Source: Massilia oculi (GTDB lineage: Bacteria > Pseudomonadota > Gammaproteobacteria > Burkholderiales > Burkholderiaceae_D). Taken from it: 64,000 nt of DNA. Shown here in pieces: positions 7,494 through 15,840 of the stretch; position 1 is the stretch's first letter; each line of letters begins with the position of its first letter. Under the pieces are notes generated by a model. The model was given only the letters and a program-made list of their open reading frames with translations, ran no database searches and was not told where the DNA came from. The translations under genes were made by a program, and so were the position numbers. The DNA is taken from NCBI RefSeq assembly GCF_003143515.1, contig NZ_CP029343.1, positions 1,612,001 through 1,676,000 of the forward strand, in the 5' to 3' direction.

Positions 7494-8789
7494 TCAACGG
7501 TTGCGGCTCACCCGCCACACGGTATTGGCCAGGTCGTCCGCCACGATCAGGGCTCCCTTCGGATCGACGGTCACGCCTACCGGCCGGCCGCGCGTCTTGC
7601 CTTCCTCGGTACGGAAGCCGGTGACGAAATCGATCGGCTCACCGGCCGGACGGCCATTGGCGAACGGTACGAAGATCACCTTGTAGCCCACCGGCGGATT
7701 GCGGTTCCAGCTGCCATGCTCGCCGACAAAGGCGCCGTTGGCGAACTTGTCTCCCATCACCGGCGACGAGAAATGCAGGCCGAGCGCGGCGACGTGCGAG
7801 CCGAGGCTGTAGTCGGGCTTGATGGTGGCCTTGACCTTTTCCGGGTTGCCCGGCTTGACGCGCGGGTCGGCGTTCGGGCCCCAGTAGGCGTAAGGCCAGC
7901 CATAGAAGCCGCCTTCGCGCACCGAGGTCAGGTAATCCGGCACCAGGTCCGGTCCCAGCTCGTCGCGCTCGTTGACCACCGACCACAGCTGGCCGGTTTC
8001 AGGATGGATCGCCAGCGCCGTCGGATTGCGCAGCCCCGTCGCATACGGTTTATAGGTGCCGGCCGTGGCGTCGATCTGCCACACCATCGCGCGGTCGACC
8101 TCGGCCTCCATGCCGCGCTCGGTGATATTGCTGTTCGAGCCGATGCCGACATAGAGATAGCGCCCATCGGGGCTGACGGTCATCGCCTTGGTCCAGTGGT
8201 GGTTGATCGCGGAAGGCAGCTTGGTGATCGTGGTCGGCGCGCCGGCCGCCTTGGTCTGGCCTTCCTGGTAGTCGAAGCTCACCAGCTCGTCCTGGTTGGC
8301 GACGTAGATCTTGTTGTTGGCAAACGCCAGGCCGTAAGGCGCGTTCAGGTCCGCCGCGAACACGGTCTTGAGCTCGTACTGGCCGTCGCCGTCGGCGTCG
8401 CGCAGTAAGGTCAGGCGGTTGCCGCTCTTGACCTTGGTATTGCCCTTCGCCTTGATGTAGCCGGCGATCACGTCTTTCGGCTTGAGCTTGGCCGCATTGC
8501 CGCCGCGGCCTTCGGCCACCAGGATGTCGCCATTCGGCAAGACCAGCGTCTGGCGCGGGATTTGCAGGTCGGTCGCGATGGCCGTGACGCTGAAGCCTTC
8601 CGGCACGGTCGGCTTCTGGTCGCCCCAGGGCGACGGTTCGGCGATCTTCATGCTCGGCAGGATGCCGCGTTGTGGAGCCGGCAGCTGCGGATCGGCGCCG
8701 TGCGACAGCGTCTTGGCGCCCTCGCCTTCGGTGCATGCAGCCAGGAGCAGGCTCACGCCCAGCACGACCAGTGTGTTCGATCGCTTCAT
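7494..8789 (-). CDS. PQQ-dependent sugar (sorbosone-type) dehydrogenase family lipoprotein
   Basis: The 431-residue protein starts with a lipoprotein signal ending LLAAC (Cys19), so it should be anchored to a membrane on the periplasmic side. The body is a six-bladed beta-propeller of the sorbosone/glucose dehydrogenase family: IPRQTLVLPNGDILVAE, NAPYGLAFANNKIYVAN, LRNPTALAIHPETGQLW, then GGFYGWPYAYWG and GEHGSWNR motifs near the active-site face. Family members oxidise aldoses or sorbosone with PQQ. It overlaps the upstream DUF2231 gene by 4 nt, indicating a two-gene operon, and this pairing suggests that electrons are passed to a membrane partner. Confidence 0.85.
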   Translation of the reverse strand: MKRSNTLVVLGVSLLLAACTEGEGAKTLSHGADPQLPAPQRGILPSMKIAEPSPWGDQKPTVPEGFSVTAIATDLQIPRQTLVLPNGDILVAEGRGGNAAKLKPKDVIAGYIKAKGNTKVKSGNRLTLLRDADGDGQYELKTVFAADLNAPYGLAFANNKIYVANQDELVSFDYQEGQTKAAGAPTTITKLPSAINHHWTKAMTVSPDGRYLYVGIGSNSNITERGMEAEVDRAMVWQIDATAGTYKPYATGLRNPTALAIHPETGQLWSVVNERDELGPDLVPDYLTSVREGGFYGWPYAYWGPNADPRVKPGNPEKVKATIKPDYSLGSHVAALGLHFSSPVMGDKFANGAFVGEHGSWNRNPPVGYKVIFVPFANGRPAGEPIDFVTGFRTEEGKTRGRPVGVTVDPKGALIVADDLANTVWRVSRNR

Positions 8790-9217
8790 GGCGCACCTCC
8801 GACGCGTGGATTGAGGCCGACCCAGGCCGCCAGGCAGGCCAGGACGAAGACGATTGCGGACAGTACCAGGCCGGCCGGCATGACAGCCCAGGCATCCTTG
8901 GCGTGTTGGAAGGCATTGAACAGCCCCAGCGCCCAGGTGGCCAGGAGCAGCAGGAAATACGTCAGCACATGGCCCTTCTTGTGCGGCGCCCGGATCAGGT
9001 TAACCAGCGCAAACACCAGCGCCAGTCCGCTGAACAACTCGGCGCCGGCGATCAGCCAGGACGCAAAATTGCTCCACTGGATCTGGTAGGTATTGTAGTA
9101 GGCGTAATCGCTCAGCAATGCGCCGAGGAAGAGCGAGACGCTGCCCGCCAGCAGGATGGTATGAAGCGTGCCCGGCGCGCTGCGGTATGCCGGGTTCGCT
9201 GTAACGACAGTCGACAT
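8786..9217 (-). CDS. DUF2231-type membrane protein
   Basis: The 143-residue product from ATG 9217 is preceded by an AAGGA ribosome site; longer starts to 9322 lack one. It has four hydrophobic segments (around HTILLAGSVSLFLGALL, WLIAGAELFSGLALVFALV, YFLLLLATWALGLF and GLVLSAIVFVLACLAAWV), the four-helix layout of DUF2231 proteins. These often sit beside PQQ- or cytochrome-linked dehydrogenases and may bind heme or quinone. Its stop overlaps the start of the sorbosone-dehydrogenase-like gene, so the two are co-translated. Confidence 0.8.
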   Translation of the reverse strand: MSTVVTANPAYRSAPGTLHTILLAGSVSLFLGALLSDYAYYNTYQIQWSNFASWLIAGAELFSGLALVFALVNLIRAPHKKGHVLTYFLLLLATWALGLFNAFQHAKDAWAVMPAGLVLSAIVFVLACLAAWVGLNPRVGGAP

Positions 9218-9347
9218 CGGATTGTCCTTGAAAGTGATTGTATTAATCAAATCATATCGAGTAGACCGATGTCCTGTCGCATGGTTGAGCCGGCGGACGA
9301 TTTCCCGGCGCACCGGCGCCATCGCCCCGGTGCGGGCAAGCCGCGCA

Positions 9348-10961
9348 TCAGATACGGTACTTGGCCTTGATCATCTCGGACGCACGCTCCCCGATCACGA
9401 CGCACGGCGCCATTGTGTTGCCGGTGGTGATGCGCGGCATGATCGACGCGTCGGCGATGCGCAGGTTCTGCACGCCATACACTTCCAGCTTGCTGTTCAC
9501 CACCGACATCTCGTCGCGGCCCATCTTGGCGGTGCACGACTGATGCCAGTAGGTGACGGCGCCGTTGCGCAGGAAGCGCTCCAGCTCGTCGTCGCCCAGG
9601 GTGCCCGGCATGGATTCACGCTTGACGATGCGCTTGAAGGCAGAGGCGTTGCCCAGCTCACGGCACATGCGCACGCTGGCCTTGGCCGCTTCCAGGTCGT
9701 CCGGGTCCGACAGCGTATTGGCGCGGATGATCATCGCATCGTTCACGTTGGGGCCGGACAGCAGCAGCTGGCCGCGGCTCTTGGGGTGGGCCAGGCCGGC
9801 GAACATGGTCCAGCCGTGCTCCGGCACGCCGCGCGCCGCGTTCTCCGCGCTCGGCACCGGGAACTCGACCTGGCAGTGCAGCATGTCCGGCGCGTCCAGC
9901 GAAGGATCGCTCTTCCAGTACAGCGTCGCTTCCGATCCGCCGTTGCCGACTTCCTGCGGCTCGCTGTATTCCCAGATGCAGCCGAAGGACACGTGGTCCT
10001 GGTGGTTCTGGCCGACGCCCGGCAGGTGCTGGCGCACGGCGATGCCATGGCGCGCCAGTTCGCTCGCGGGACCGAGGCCCGATTGCATCAGCACCTTGGG
10101 CGTGTTGACGGCGCCCAGCGACAGCACCACCTCGCGCTCGGCGCGGAACTGGCGCGGCTGGCCATCCAGCACGACGTCGACGCCGACCACCTTGTCGCCG
10201 TCGAACAGCAGCCTGGCCACCTGCGCATTGGTGAGCACCGTCAGGTTCGGCTGGGCCATGCGCGGATAGGTATAGGAACGGAATACCGACTGCCGCTTGC
10301 CGTCGCGGACGATCAGGTCGTTGATCGCGGCGCCGCCGTCGGCCTCCATCATCGCGCCGTTGGGGCTGTCGAAGGTCGGCACGCCGATCGCGCGGGCGGC
10401 TTCCAGCATCAGGGTCGCGGTCGGCTTCGGATCGCGCGCCGGGGCGACATGCATCGGACCGCCCTGCCCGCGGCGGCCCGGGTCGGCCGCGCCATGCCAG
10501 TTCTCGATGCGGCGATAGATGGCCAGCGCCGACTCGTAGTTCCACGCATCGTCGCCCGCTTCGGCGGCGAAGTAGTTCCAGTCGGCGCGGTGGCCGCGCG
10601 CCCATACCATCACGTTGATGCTGGAGCCGCCGCCCAGCACCTTGCCCATGTTCATGGGGATCGCGCGGCCGTTCAGGTACGGGTTCGGTTCGGCCATGAA
10701 GGCCCAGTCGCGCTCCGTGCCCAGGTTCAGCGGCCATTGGGCCGGCTCGATCACGCTGGGCACTTCGTCGCTGCCGCCCGCTTCGAGCAGCAGCACTTTC
10801 ACATCCAGGTTCTCGGCCAGCCGGGCCGCCACCACCGAGCCTGCGGAGCCGGCGCCGCACACGATGAAGTCGTAAGTCGTCCTCGAGGCCTCGCGCTGCG
10901 CGAGCTGGTTGCGCTGGACCGATTCGGCGAAGGCGCTTTCACTGGTAGTCGTATTGTTCAT
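9348..10961 (-). CDS. GMC family FAD-dependent oxidoreductase (choline/alcohol dehydrogenase-like)
   Basis: The 537-residue protein begins at ATG 10961; a frame extension to 11036 is Arg/Pro-rich and unlike the family. The Rossmann FAD motif GAGSAG is at 36-41, with LLLEAGG after it. The GMC signature 1 (GKVLGGGSSINVMVWARG) is present, as is the C-terminal active-site region with YWHQSCTAKMG and the final TGNTMAPCVVIGERASEMI. It should oxidise a primary alcohol using FAD, with electrons to O2 or a cytochrome. The substrate is unknown. It is monocistronic. A tandem-repeat element (11053-11088) lies in its upstream region. Confidence 0.9.
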   Translation of the reverse strand: MNNTTTSESAFAESVQRNQLAQREASRTTYDFIVCGAGSAGSVVAARLAENLDVKVLLLEAGGSDEVPSVIEPAQWPLNLGTERDWAFMAEPNPYLNGRAIPMNMGKVLGGGSSINVMVWARGHRADWNYFAAEAGDDAWNYESALAIYRRIENWHGAADPGRRGQGGPMHVAPARDPKPTATLMLEAARAIGVPTFDSPNGAMMEADGGAAINDLIVRDGKRQSVFRSYTYPRMAQPNLTVLTNAQVARLLFDGDKVVGVDVVLDGQPRQFRAEREVVLSLGAVNTPKVLMQSGLGPASELARHGIAVRQHLPGVGQNHQDHVSFGCIWEYSEPQEVGNGGSEATLYWKSDPSLDAPDMLHCQVEFPVPSAENAARGVPEHGWTMFAGLAHPKSRGQLLLSGPNVNDAMIIRANTLSDPDDLEAAKASVRMCRELGNASAFKRIVKRESMPGTLGDDELERFLRNGAVTYWHQSCTAKMGRDEMSVVNSKLEVYGVQNLRIADASIMPRITTGNTMAPCVVIGERASEMIKAKYRI

Positions 10962-11052
10962 GATGGGATTCACTTTTCTGAGATGGCGCCCTGGCCCGGA
11001 TTGGCGTTCACGGCGCGGTGGGTTGGCACCGTTCACATCCGATGCATCTTTC

Positions 11053-11088
11053 CGATTATATCGATTCTGACGATTCTATCGATTCAAA
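11053..11088. repeat. Four 9-bp tandem repeats upstream of the GMC oxidoreductase
   Basis: Four consecutive 9-mers share the core CGATT: CGATTATAT, CGATTCTGA, CGATTCTAT, CGATTCAAA. They lie about 90-125 bp upstream of the GMC start on the minus strand, in an AT-rich island within GC-rich DNA. They could be a direct-repeat operator or part of the promoter. Confidence 0.6.
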
Positions 11089-11141
11089 GTCGTGATGGCT
11101 GGCCATCGATTTTCCTGATGGCCGGCAGTGCGCCAGACGAT

Positions 11142-11597
11142 TCAGAAGTCGCGCTGCTGCGACTCGTCGAGCGGCAGCATGTAGACCCTTGGTCCCATCC
11201 TGGTGCCGTAGCCGGGATGAAGATAGGGCGTCCCGGCAGAGCCGACCGCCTCGCTGGAAGGCGCATGGCAAACGTCGCCTGCTCCATTGCTGGAAGGGAT
11301 CTGGCATACGCCGCCACGGCCGGCCGCCACGTCCGCGCCGGCCGGGGCTTGCGCAAGATCGGGCTTGATGCTTGCCGAAGCCTGCTTGCGCCGCTCTTCG
11401 GCCCGCAGCGCCGCATGCATGCCGGCGGTCTCGTTCTTGACGACGATCGCGGCGCGCTCGTCCTGCGGCGATGGCGAGACTTCATCCGGATCGATCGGGA
11501 ATACCGCGGCTGCTCCGCTAAGGGGAGCGGCGCACGACAGGGCGATGGCGACGATCATCGAGGCGAACAGGGTCGCGTGGCTGCCTGGTTTCATCAT
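11142..11597 (-). CDS. Exported hypothetical protein (151 aa)
   Basis: The start at ATG 11597 is chosen because a GAAGGAAA ribosome site lies just upstream; the longer frame to 11879 reads as Arg-rich shadow. The N-terminus (HATLFASMIVAIALSCAAPLSGAAA) is a signal peptide. The mature part is short and polar, with an Asp/Glu/Pro-rich start, a charged helix (MHAALRAEERRKQA) and a Gly/Ser/Pro-rich tail with two Cys. No family is recognised. Low complexity and the signal suggest a small periplasmic or cell-surface protein. Confidence 0.6.
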   Translation of the reverse strand: MMKPGSHATLFASMIVAIALSCAAPLSGAAAVFPIDPDEVSPSPQDERAAIVVKNETAGMHAALRAEERRKQASASIKPDLAQAPAGADVAAGRGGVCQIPSSNGAGDVCHAPSSEAVGSAGTPYLHPGYGTRMGPRVYMLPLDESQQRDF

Positions 11598-11761
11598 GTT
11601 GCAGGTTTCCTTCTGTAGTAGCCTCCGGCGTCGGTGCCGGCGGTGCCACGAATTACGCGCATCGGCCGCGACTGGACGCAGCCCGCATCCAACAAGCCCG
11701 TTCAAGGCGTAGGTAAGATTGGAAGTCCAAAGAGAAAACACAGCGGAAAGAGAGGCAGAAC

Positions 11762-12688
11762 ATGCGAACACGCTTCGTGATAAGGTCCATCGTCGCCGCC
11801 CTGGCGATCGCCGGGGGCATGCTCCCGGCGGCGCACGGCGCATCGCCCGCGGCCGCGCTGGCGAGCCGGATCGCGACACCTGGCCCGGACATCATCGGCC
11901 ACTTCGAGGCGGCCGGGATGCGTTCGGTCCGGCCCTACGTGCTGACGGCGGCGGAGCTGGCGCAGGTGGAAGCGGCGCTGGCCAGGCTGCCGGCGCTCCA
12001 CCGGCGCGTGCTGCAAACCAATCTGCGCCACCTTGGCTTCGTCGAGGGCGTGCCGGGGCAAGGCACGGCGCTGACCTCGAAGGTCGGCGACAGCATGCAG
12101 TTCGACATCACCGTACGCGCCGGCGCGCTGCGCGAGTCGCTGGCCGAATTCCTCACCACCAAGGAGCGCCGCCTGTTCGAGGCCGACGGCTCGGGCCAGT
12201 CGGTGAGCTTCGAGGCCGATGGTGCCGACGCTCTCACCTATCTGCTGCTGCACGAGGCAACCCACATCCTCGACATGTCGCGCCAGCTCACCGACAAGCC
12301 CGGCAATGCGTTCGGCAGCGGCATCTGGCAAGCCTCCGGGAACGACGGCGTCAAGCTGGCGCCGCACCTGGCCACATCCCCCGTCGCCGCATCCAGGTTC
12401 CGCGGCGCCGGCCTGATCCCGGCCGGGCGCGCGCGCACCACCTACGACGCGCTCGCGAACTCGCCCTTCGTCAGCCTCTACGCCACCGCCGCGCCGGCCG
12501 AAGACCTGGCCGAGCTGACGGCCTGGCATGTGGTCGCCCACCACTACGGCCACAAGATCCGGCTCACCGTGCGCGATGCCGACGGCGCGCTGCTCGCGCA
12601 CTACGAACCGATGCGATTCCCGGGTGTCAGGGCGCGCCTGCCGCTGCTCGACAAGCTGTTGAGCGAGGCGAAACCGGACGCTTCCTGA
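11762..12688 (+). CDS. Secreted protein with HExxH zinc-peptidase motif
   Basis: This 308-residue protein has a signal peptide (to about AHG, residue 26). The segment YLLLHEATHILD places HEATH at 164-168, a canonical zincin zinc site (His164, Glu165, His168). A Glu in the later AEDLAELTAWHVVAHHYG segment is a candidate third ligand. It is not one of the large named peptidase families that I recognise. Members of this kind are periplasmic or secreted metallopeptidases of unknown substrate. It stands alone upstream of the HTH-GAF gene, whose longest possible start overlaps its stop. Confidence 0.7.
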   Translation: MRTRFVIRSIVAALAIAGGMLPAAHGASPAAALASRIATPGPDIIGHFEAAGMRSVRPYVLTAAELAQVEAALARLPALHRRVLQTNLRHLGFVEGVPGQGTALTSKVGDSMQFDITVRAGALRESLAEFLTTKERRLFEADGSGQSVSFEADGADALTYLLLHEATHILDMSRQLTDKPGNAFGSGIWQASGNDGVKLAPHLATSPVAASRFRGAGLIPAGRARTTYDALANSPFVSLYATAAPAEDLAELTAWHVVAHHYGHKIRLTVRDADGALLAHYEPMRFPGVRARLPLLDKLLSEAKPDAS

Positions 12689-12744
12689 TGGCGAACCCAC
12701 TGGCCGCGCCACGCGTCGCCCCCGCATCCGATATAGTTACGGCG

Positions 12745-13845
12745 ATGAAAACACCAAGCTCCAGTCCGATCCTGACGACGCCGCAGGCGGCCAAGATCCT
12801 CGGCGTCTCGTCGCGCACCGCGCAGCTCTGGATCGAGAGCGGCGTGATTCCCTCCTGGAAGACGCCCGGGGGGCATCGCCGCATGTTCGAGTCCGACGTG
12901 CTCGCGGCGCTGGCTGCCAATGACGAGGCGCGCCCCGGCAGCCGCCGGGTGCTGGTGCTGGCCCCCGGCCGCGACCATGCCGGCTGGGAGCGCGCCCTGG
13001 CGGCGCTGGACGTGGCCGAGGTCACCTGCACCGACAGTCCGGTGGCCGCCGCCGTCGCGCTGGGGGCGAACGTGCCCGACGTGTTCGCGGTCCAGGTGGA
13101 CCGCCCCGCCGACCTGGCCTCGGAATTCCTGGCCACCCTGCATGCGCTGCCGGCCCTGAACCGAATGCAGATCGTGATCGCCACCCGCCTGTCGGCCGGC
13201 ACCGTCGCCTCCATCGTCGGCCCGGCGCTGCCCTACAAGCACCTGCTGCTCGACGGCGCGCCCGGGCAGCTCACGCGCGAGCTGGTGCGGCACACGGCCA
13301 TGGCGCCGCTGGCGCTGCGGCCCTTGCCGCCGACCCTGCTGGACGCCCCGTTCCCGGTCGGCGCCGACGAAGGCCGGCGGCTGCTGGCGGTCCACCGCGC
13401 CGCCATCCTCGACAGCGCGCCGGAGGCGGCGCTGGACAATATCGCGCGGATCGCCGCCCTGAGCCTGGCCGCGCCGGTGGCCCTGATCACGGTGCTCAGC
13501 GAAGACCGCCAATGGTTCAAGGCCAGGGTCGGCATGGACCTGCCCGAGACGCCGCGCAGCTGGGCGTTCTGCAACTACACGCTGATGGGCGCCGGCGTCT
13601 GCGAGTTGTCCAACCTCGACCGCGACCCGCGCTTCGCCGACAACCCGGCTGTCGCCGGCGCCCCGCATTTTCGCTATTACGCCGGCGCGCCGATCGTCGA
13701 CGAGCAGGGTTTCGCGCTCGGCTCCCTGTGCGTGATCGATACCCAGGCGCGCACGCTCGACCCGGTCCAGGCGCAGATCCTGACCCGGCTGGCGGAACAG
13801 GCGTCGGCCGAGATCGCGCGTCGCGGACGCGCACGCCAGCGCTAA
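12745..13845 (+). CDS. MerR-like HTH plus GAF-domain regulator
   Basis: From ATG 12745 (366 residues) the first ~60 residues are an excisionase/MerR-type HTH (TPQAAKILGVSSRTAQLWIES...PSWKTPGGHRRM), which recognises DNA with a winged helix. A middle region (70-190) has the alternating strand/helix look of a degenerate receiver-like domain. The C-terminal ~155 residues form a GAF domain (DSAPEAALDNIARIAALSLAAP, VITVLSEDRQWFKA, SFCNYTL-like and GSLCVIDTQ-like motifs). A TATAGT -10-like element lies just before this ATG. A start at 12688 overlapping the previous stop is the alternative. It probably senses a small ligand and binds DNA. Confidence 0.8.
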   Translation: MKTPSSSPILTTPQAAKILGVSSRTAQLWIESGVIPSWKTPGGHRRMFESDVLAALAANDEARPGSRRVLVLAPGRDHAGWERALAALDVAEVTCTDSPVAAAVALGANVPDVFAVQVDRPADLASEFLATLHALPALNRMQIVIATRLSAGTVASIVGPALPYKHLLLDGAPGQLTRELVRHTAMAPLALRPLPPTLLDAPFPVGADEGRRLLAVHRAAILDSAPEAALDNIARIAALSLAAPVALITVLSEDRQWFKARVGMDLPETPRSWAFCNYTLMGAGVCELSNLDRDPRFADNPAVAGAPHFRYYAGAPIVDEQGFALGSLCVIDTQARTLDPVQAQILTRLAEQASAEIARRGRARQR

Positions 13846-13949
13846 TGTCCTGAGTTGGAAGTTGGTTGAACAATGAATGTGGCGAAATCGGTTCGAGATT
13901 TCAATTCACGACACTGGATGACTGCATCCGGAAAGGCCTGGGGCGCGTA

Positions 13950-13977
13950 AGTCGGCGTAGGATCCCACTACCCGACT
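13950..13977 (+). promoter_or_regulatory. Leader hairpin before the FecR-like gene
   Basis: A 10-bp stem with one bulged C (AGTCGG-GTAG / CTAC-CCGACT) around a 7-nt loop ends 7 nt before the start codon at 13985. No Shine-Dalgarno sequence is visible between them, so folding could influence translation start. Confidence 0.4.
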
Positions 13978-13984
13978 CACGCCC

Positions 13985-14899
13985 ATGCACTCATTTCACC
14001 CATTCCGCGGCCCGTCGCGCAGGCCGCGGTGGGGCCTCGCCCTGCTCGTGTGTGCGCTGGCGCAGCTGTTCGCCGCCGCGCCCGCCCTGGCCCAAAACGC
14101 CCTCGTCTCGCATGCCGAACAGCCATCGCGCCTGATCCGCAAGACCACCGTCTACCATGCGCCGGCCGGCGTGCGACTGCAGGCGGGCGACATCGTCGAA
14201 TCGAATGCCGGCACGGTCCAGATCGAATGGTCCAACGGCGCCCGCCTCGCGCTCGGCCCGGCCAGCAGCGTGCTCGTCAGCGACGCCGGCGCGGCGCCCG
14301 CAGCCAGCCTGCTGCGTGGATGGGGCAAGTTCGCCACCGGCGCCCCGGCGGGCGGGCGCCTGGCGCTCGACGCTGGCCTGCTCTCGCTGCCGGCCGCCGG
14401 CGCCAGCGGCATCCTGCGCCTGGCGCCCGAGGGCGCGGAGTTGTTCGTCGAGAGCGGCGCCGTATCCGTCACCGATAATGGCCCGGGCGGACCAAGTGGC
14501 ATGCGCGCCGTCGCGGTGGGCCGCGAACAATATGCTGCGCGGCCGTCCACCCGCCCGCTCACGGTCATTCCGCGTGCGCCGCGCCTGTTCGTGCAGCAGC
14601 TGCCGCGCGCCTTCCTCGATCCCCTGATCGGGGTCGCGGCGCGGGCGCGCGCGGCCGAACCGCGGCCGCAGCGCGAAATCTCCGCCTTTGATGTCGCCGC
14701 CTGGCGCGATGCCGGCCCGGCACTGCGCCGTCGCCTGGCCATGCAGTTCGCCGCGCGTCTCGAGGACGCCGTGTTCCGCAACGAGGTCGAGGACCTGCTC
14801 GCCGACCAGCCGGAGTGGCGCGACGCGCTGCGCCGCCAGCGCGCCGTCGGCATCCGTGCCAGCAATCGCGCCAATACGCCGCAAAACCACCTGTTCTGA
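13985..14899 (+). CDS. FecR-domain-like exported protein
   Basis: The 304-residue protein has a signal peptide ending near ALAQ (residue 36). It then carries a FecR-like beta domain: GVRLQAGDIVESNAGTVQIEWSNGARLALGPASSVLV (~residues 60-96), a typical charge/Gly pattern of periplasmic FecR folds. The C-terminal third is helical and Arg/Ala-rich. Unlike sigma-regulator FecR it has no N-terminal cytoplasmic part, so it is a stand-alone envelope domain. It is followed after 2 nt by the CxxCH sensor gene and then the kinase gene, and the three probably form an operon next to the T6SS. Confidence 0.75.
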   Translation: MHSFHPFRGPSRRPRWGLALLVCALAQLFAAAPALAQNALVSHAEQPSRLIRKTTVYHAPAGVRLQAGDIVESNAGTVQIEWSNGARLALGPASSVLVSDAGAAPAASLLRGWGKFATGAPAGGRLALDAGLLSLPAAGASGILRLAPEGAELFVESGAVSVTDNGPGGPSGMRAVAVGREQYAARPSTRPLTVIPRAPRLFVQQLPRAFLDPLIGVAARARAAEPRPQREISAFDVAAWRDAGPALRRRLAMQFAARLEDAVFRNEVEDLLADQPEWRDALRRQRAVGIRASNRANTPQNHLF

Positions 14900-14901
14900 C
14901 C

Positions 14902-15783
14902 ATGAAAATCCGTTCGCTCGCCGCCAAGTTCAACCTGGTCTTCCTGGCCGTGTCCGTATTCGGCTTCTGCGCCGCCGGCGTCGTCACCAATGCGATGCTG
15001 GTCGAGAATGCCCGCGAAGAGACCTTGCAGCATGCGCGCCTGCTGATGCAGGCCTCCGACGCGGCCGGCAAGTACACCAGCGCCCATGTCACGCCGCTGC
15101 TGGAAAACCGCCTCAAGTTCGAGTTCCTGCCCGAGGCGGTGCCGACCTTCGCCGCCATCGAGCACCTGAACCAGCTGCTCAAGGCCTATCCCAACTACAG
15201 CTACAAGCAGGCCACGCTCAACCCGACCAATCCGCGCAACCGCGCCGACGAATTCGAAAAGCCGCTGGTCGACCGCTTGCGCGCCGAGCCCCAGACCGCC
15301 GAGCTAGTGGGCCAGCACGTGGCGGCCGCCGGGCCGGCGCTGTATGTCGCACGGCCGATCCGCATCCGCGACGCGGCCTGCCTGGCCTGCCACGGCAAGC
15401 CCGAGGACGCGCCGGCCACCATGCGCGACATCTACGGCAGCGAGCGCGGTTTCGGCTGGAAGCTGGGCGAGACCGTCGGCGCCCACGTGGTGTCGGTGCC
15501 GATGGAGGTGCCGCTGGCGCGCGCGCGCACGCTGCTGCAGACCTATATGCTGTCGCTGCTCGGGATCTTCGGCTTCCTGTTCGTCGCGCTCAATGCGATG
15601 GTGCACCTGTTCGTCACGCGCCGCATCGGCCACCTGTCGCGCGTCGCCGACGACGTCAGCCTGGGGCGCGCCGACGCCGCCGACATCGACACCCGGGGCG
15701 GCGACGAACTTGCCGGCCTGGCGCGCTCCTTCGACCGCATGCGCACCAGCTTGAACAGCGCGATGAAAATGCTCGATGAGTGA
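14902..15783 (+). CDS. Tll0287-like (DUF3365) heme-motif sensor with HAMP domain
   Basis: The 293-residue membrane protein has a first transmembrane helix (~10-32), then a periplasmic DUF3365/Tll0287-like domain holding a CLACH heme c motif (Cys160, Cys163, His164) in RDAACLACHGKPEDAP. A second transmembrane helix (~211-236) and a HAMP linker (~237-290) ending at MKMLDE complete it. No kinase, cyclase or methyl-accepting domain follows, so its output must go through a partner. The adjoining Ser/Thr kinase gene is the obvious candidate. Heme-based redox or gas sensing is inferred from the motif. Its last codons form the first unit of the 13-bp repeat array. Confidence 0.85.
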   Translation: MKIRSLAAKFNLVFLAVSVFGFCAAGVVTNAMLVENAREETLQHARLLMQASDAAGKYTSAHVTPLLENRLKFEFLPEAVPTFAAIEHLNQLLKAYPNYSYKQATLNPTNPRNRADEFEKPLVDRLRAEPQTAELVGQHVAAAGPALYVARPIRIRDAACLACHGKPEDAPATMRDIYGSERGFGWKLGETVGAHVVSVPMEVPLARARTLLQTYMLSLLGIFGFLFVALNAMVHLFVTRRIGHLSRVADDVSLGRADAADIDTRGGDELAGLARSFDRMRTSLNSAMKMLDE

Positions 15784-15840
15784 AGTCCGTGAGTGAGGTC
15801 GATGAGTGAAGTCGATGATTGAAATCCATGAGTGAAGTCG
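15776..15840 (+). repeat. Five tandem 13-bp repeats across the sensor stop and kinase start
   Basis: Five consecutive 13-bp units of the form ATGAGTGAAGTCG run without gaps: 15776-15788, 15789-15801, 15802-15814, 15815-15827 and 15828-15840. The first unit contains the TGA stop of the sensor gene, and the fifth begins with the ATG of the kinase. Units 2 and 4 are divergent (GTG start; ATTGAAAT). Since 13 is not a multiple of 3, each ATG/GTG falls in a different frame and is followed by a nearby TGA, except the last. Confidence 0.9.

Noticed and set aside
9168-11618. Very long plus-strand open frame (816 codons) opposite the GMC gene
   Set aside because: It is antisense to a clear GMC oxidoreductase, has no family features, and is rich in His/Arg/Gln as typical for shadow frames in GC-rich DNA.
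15776-15840. 13-bp repeats as a possible CRISPR array
   Set aside because: The units are contiguous, without spacers, and far shorter than CRISPR repeats.
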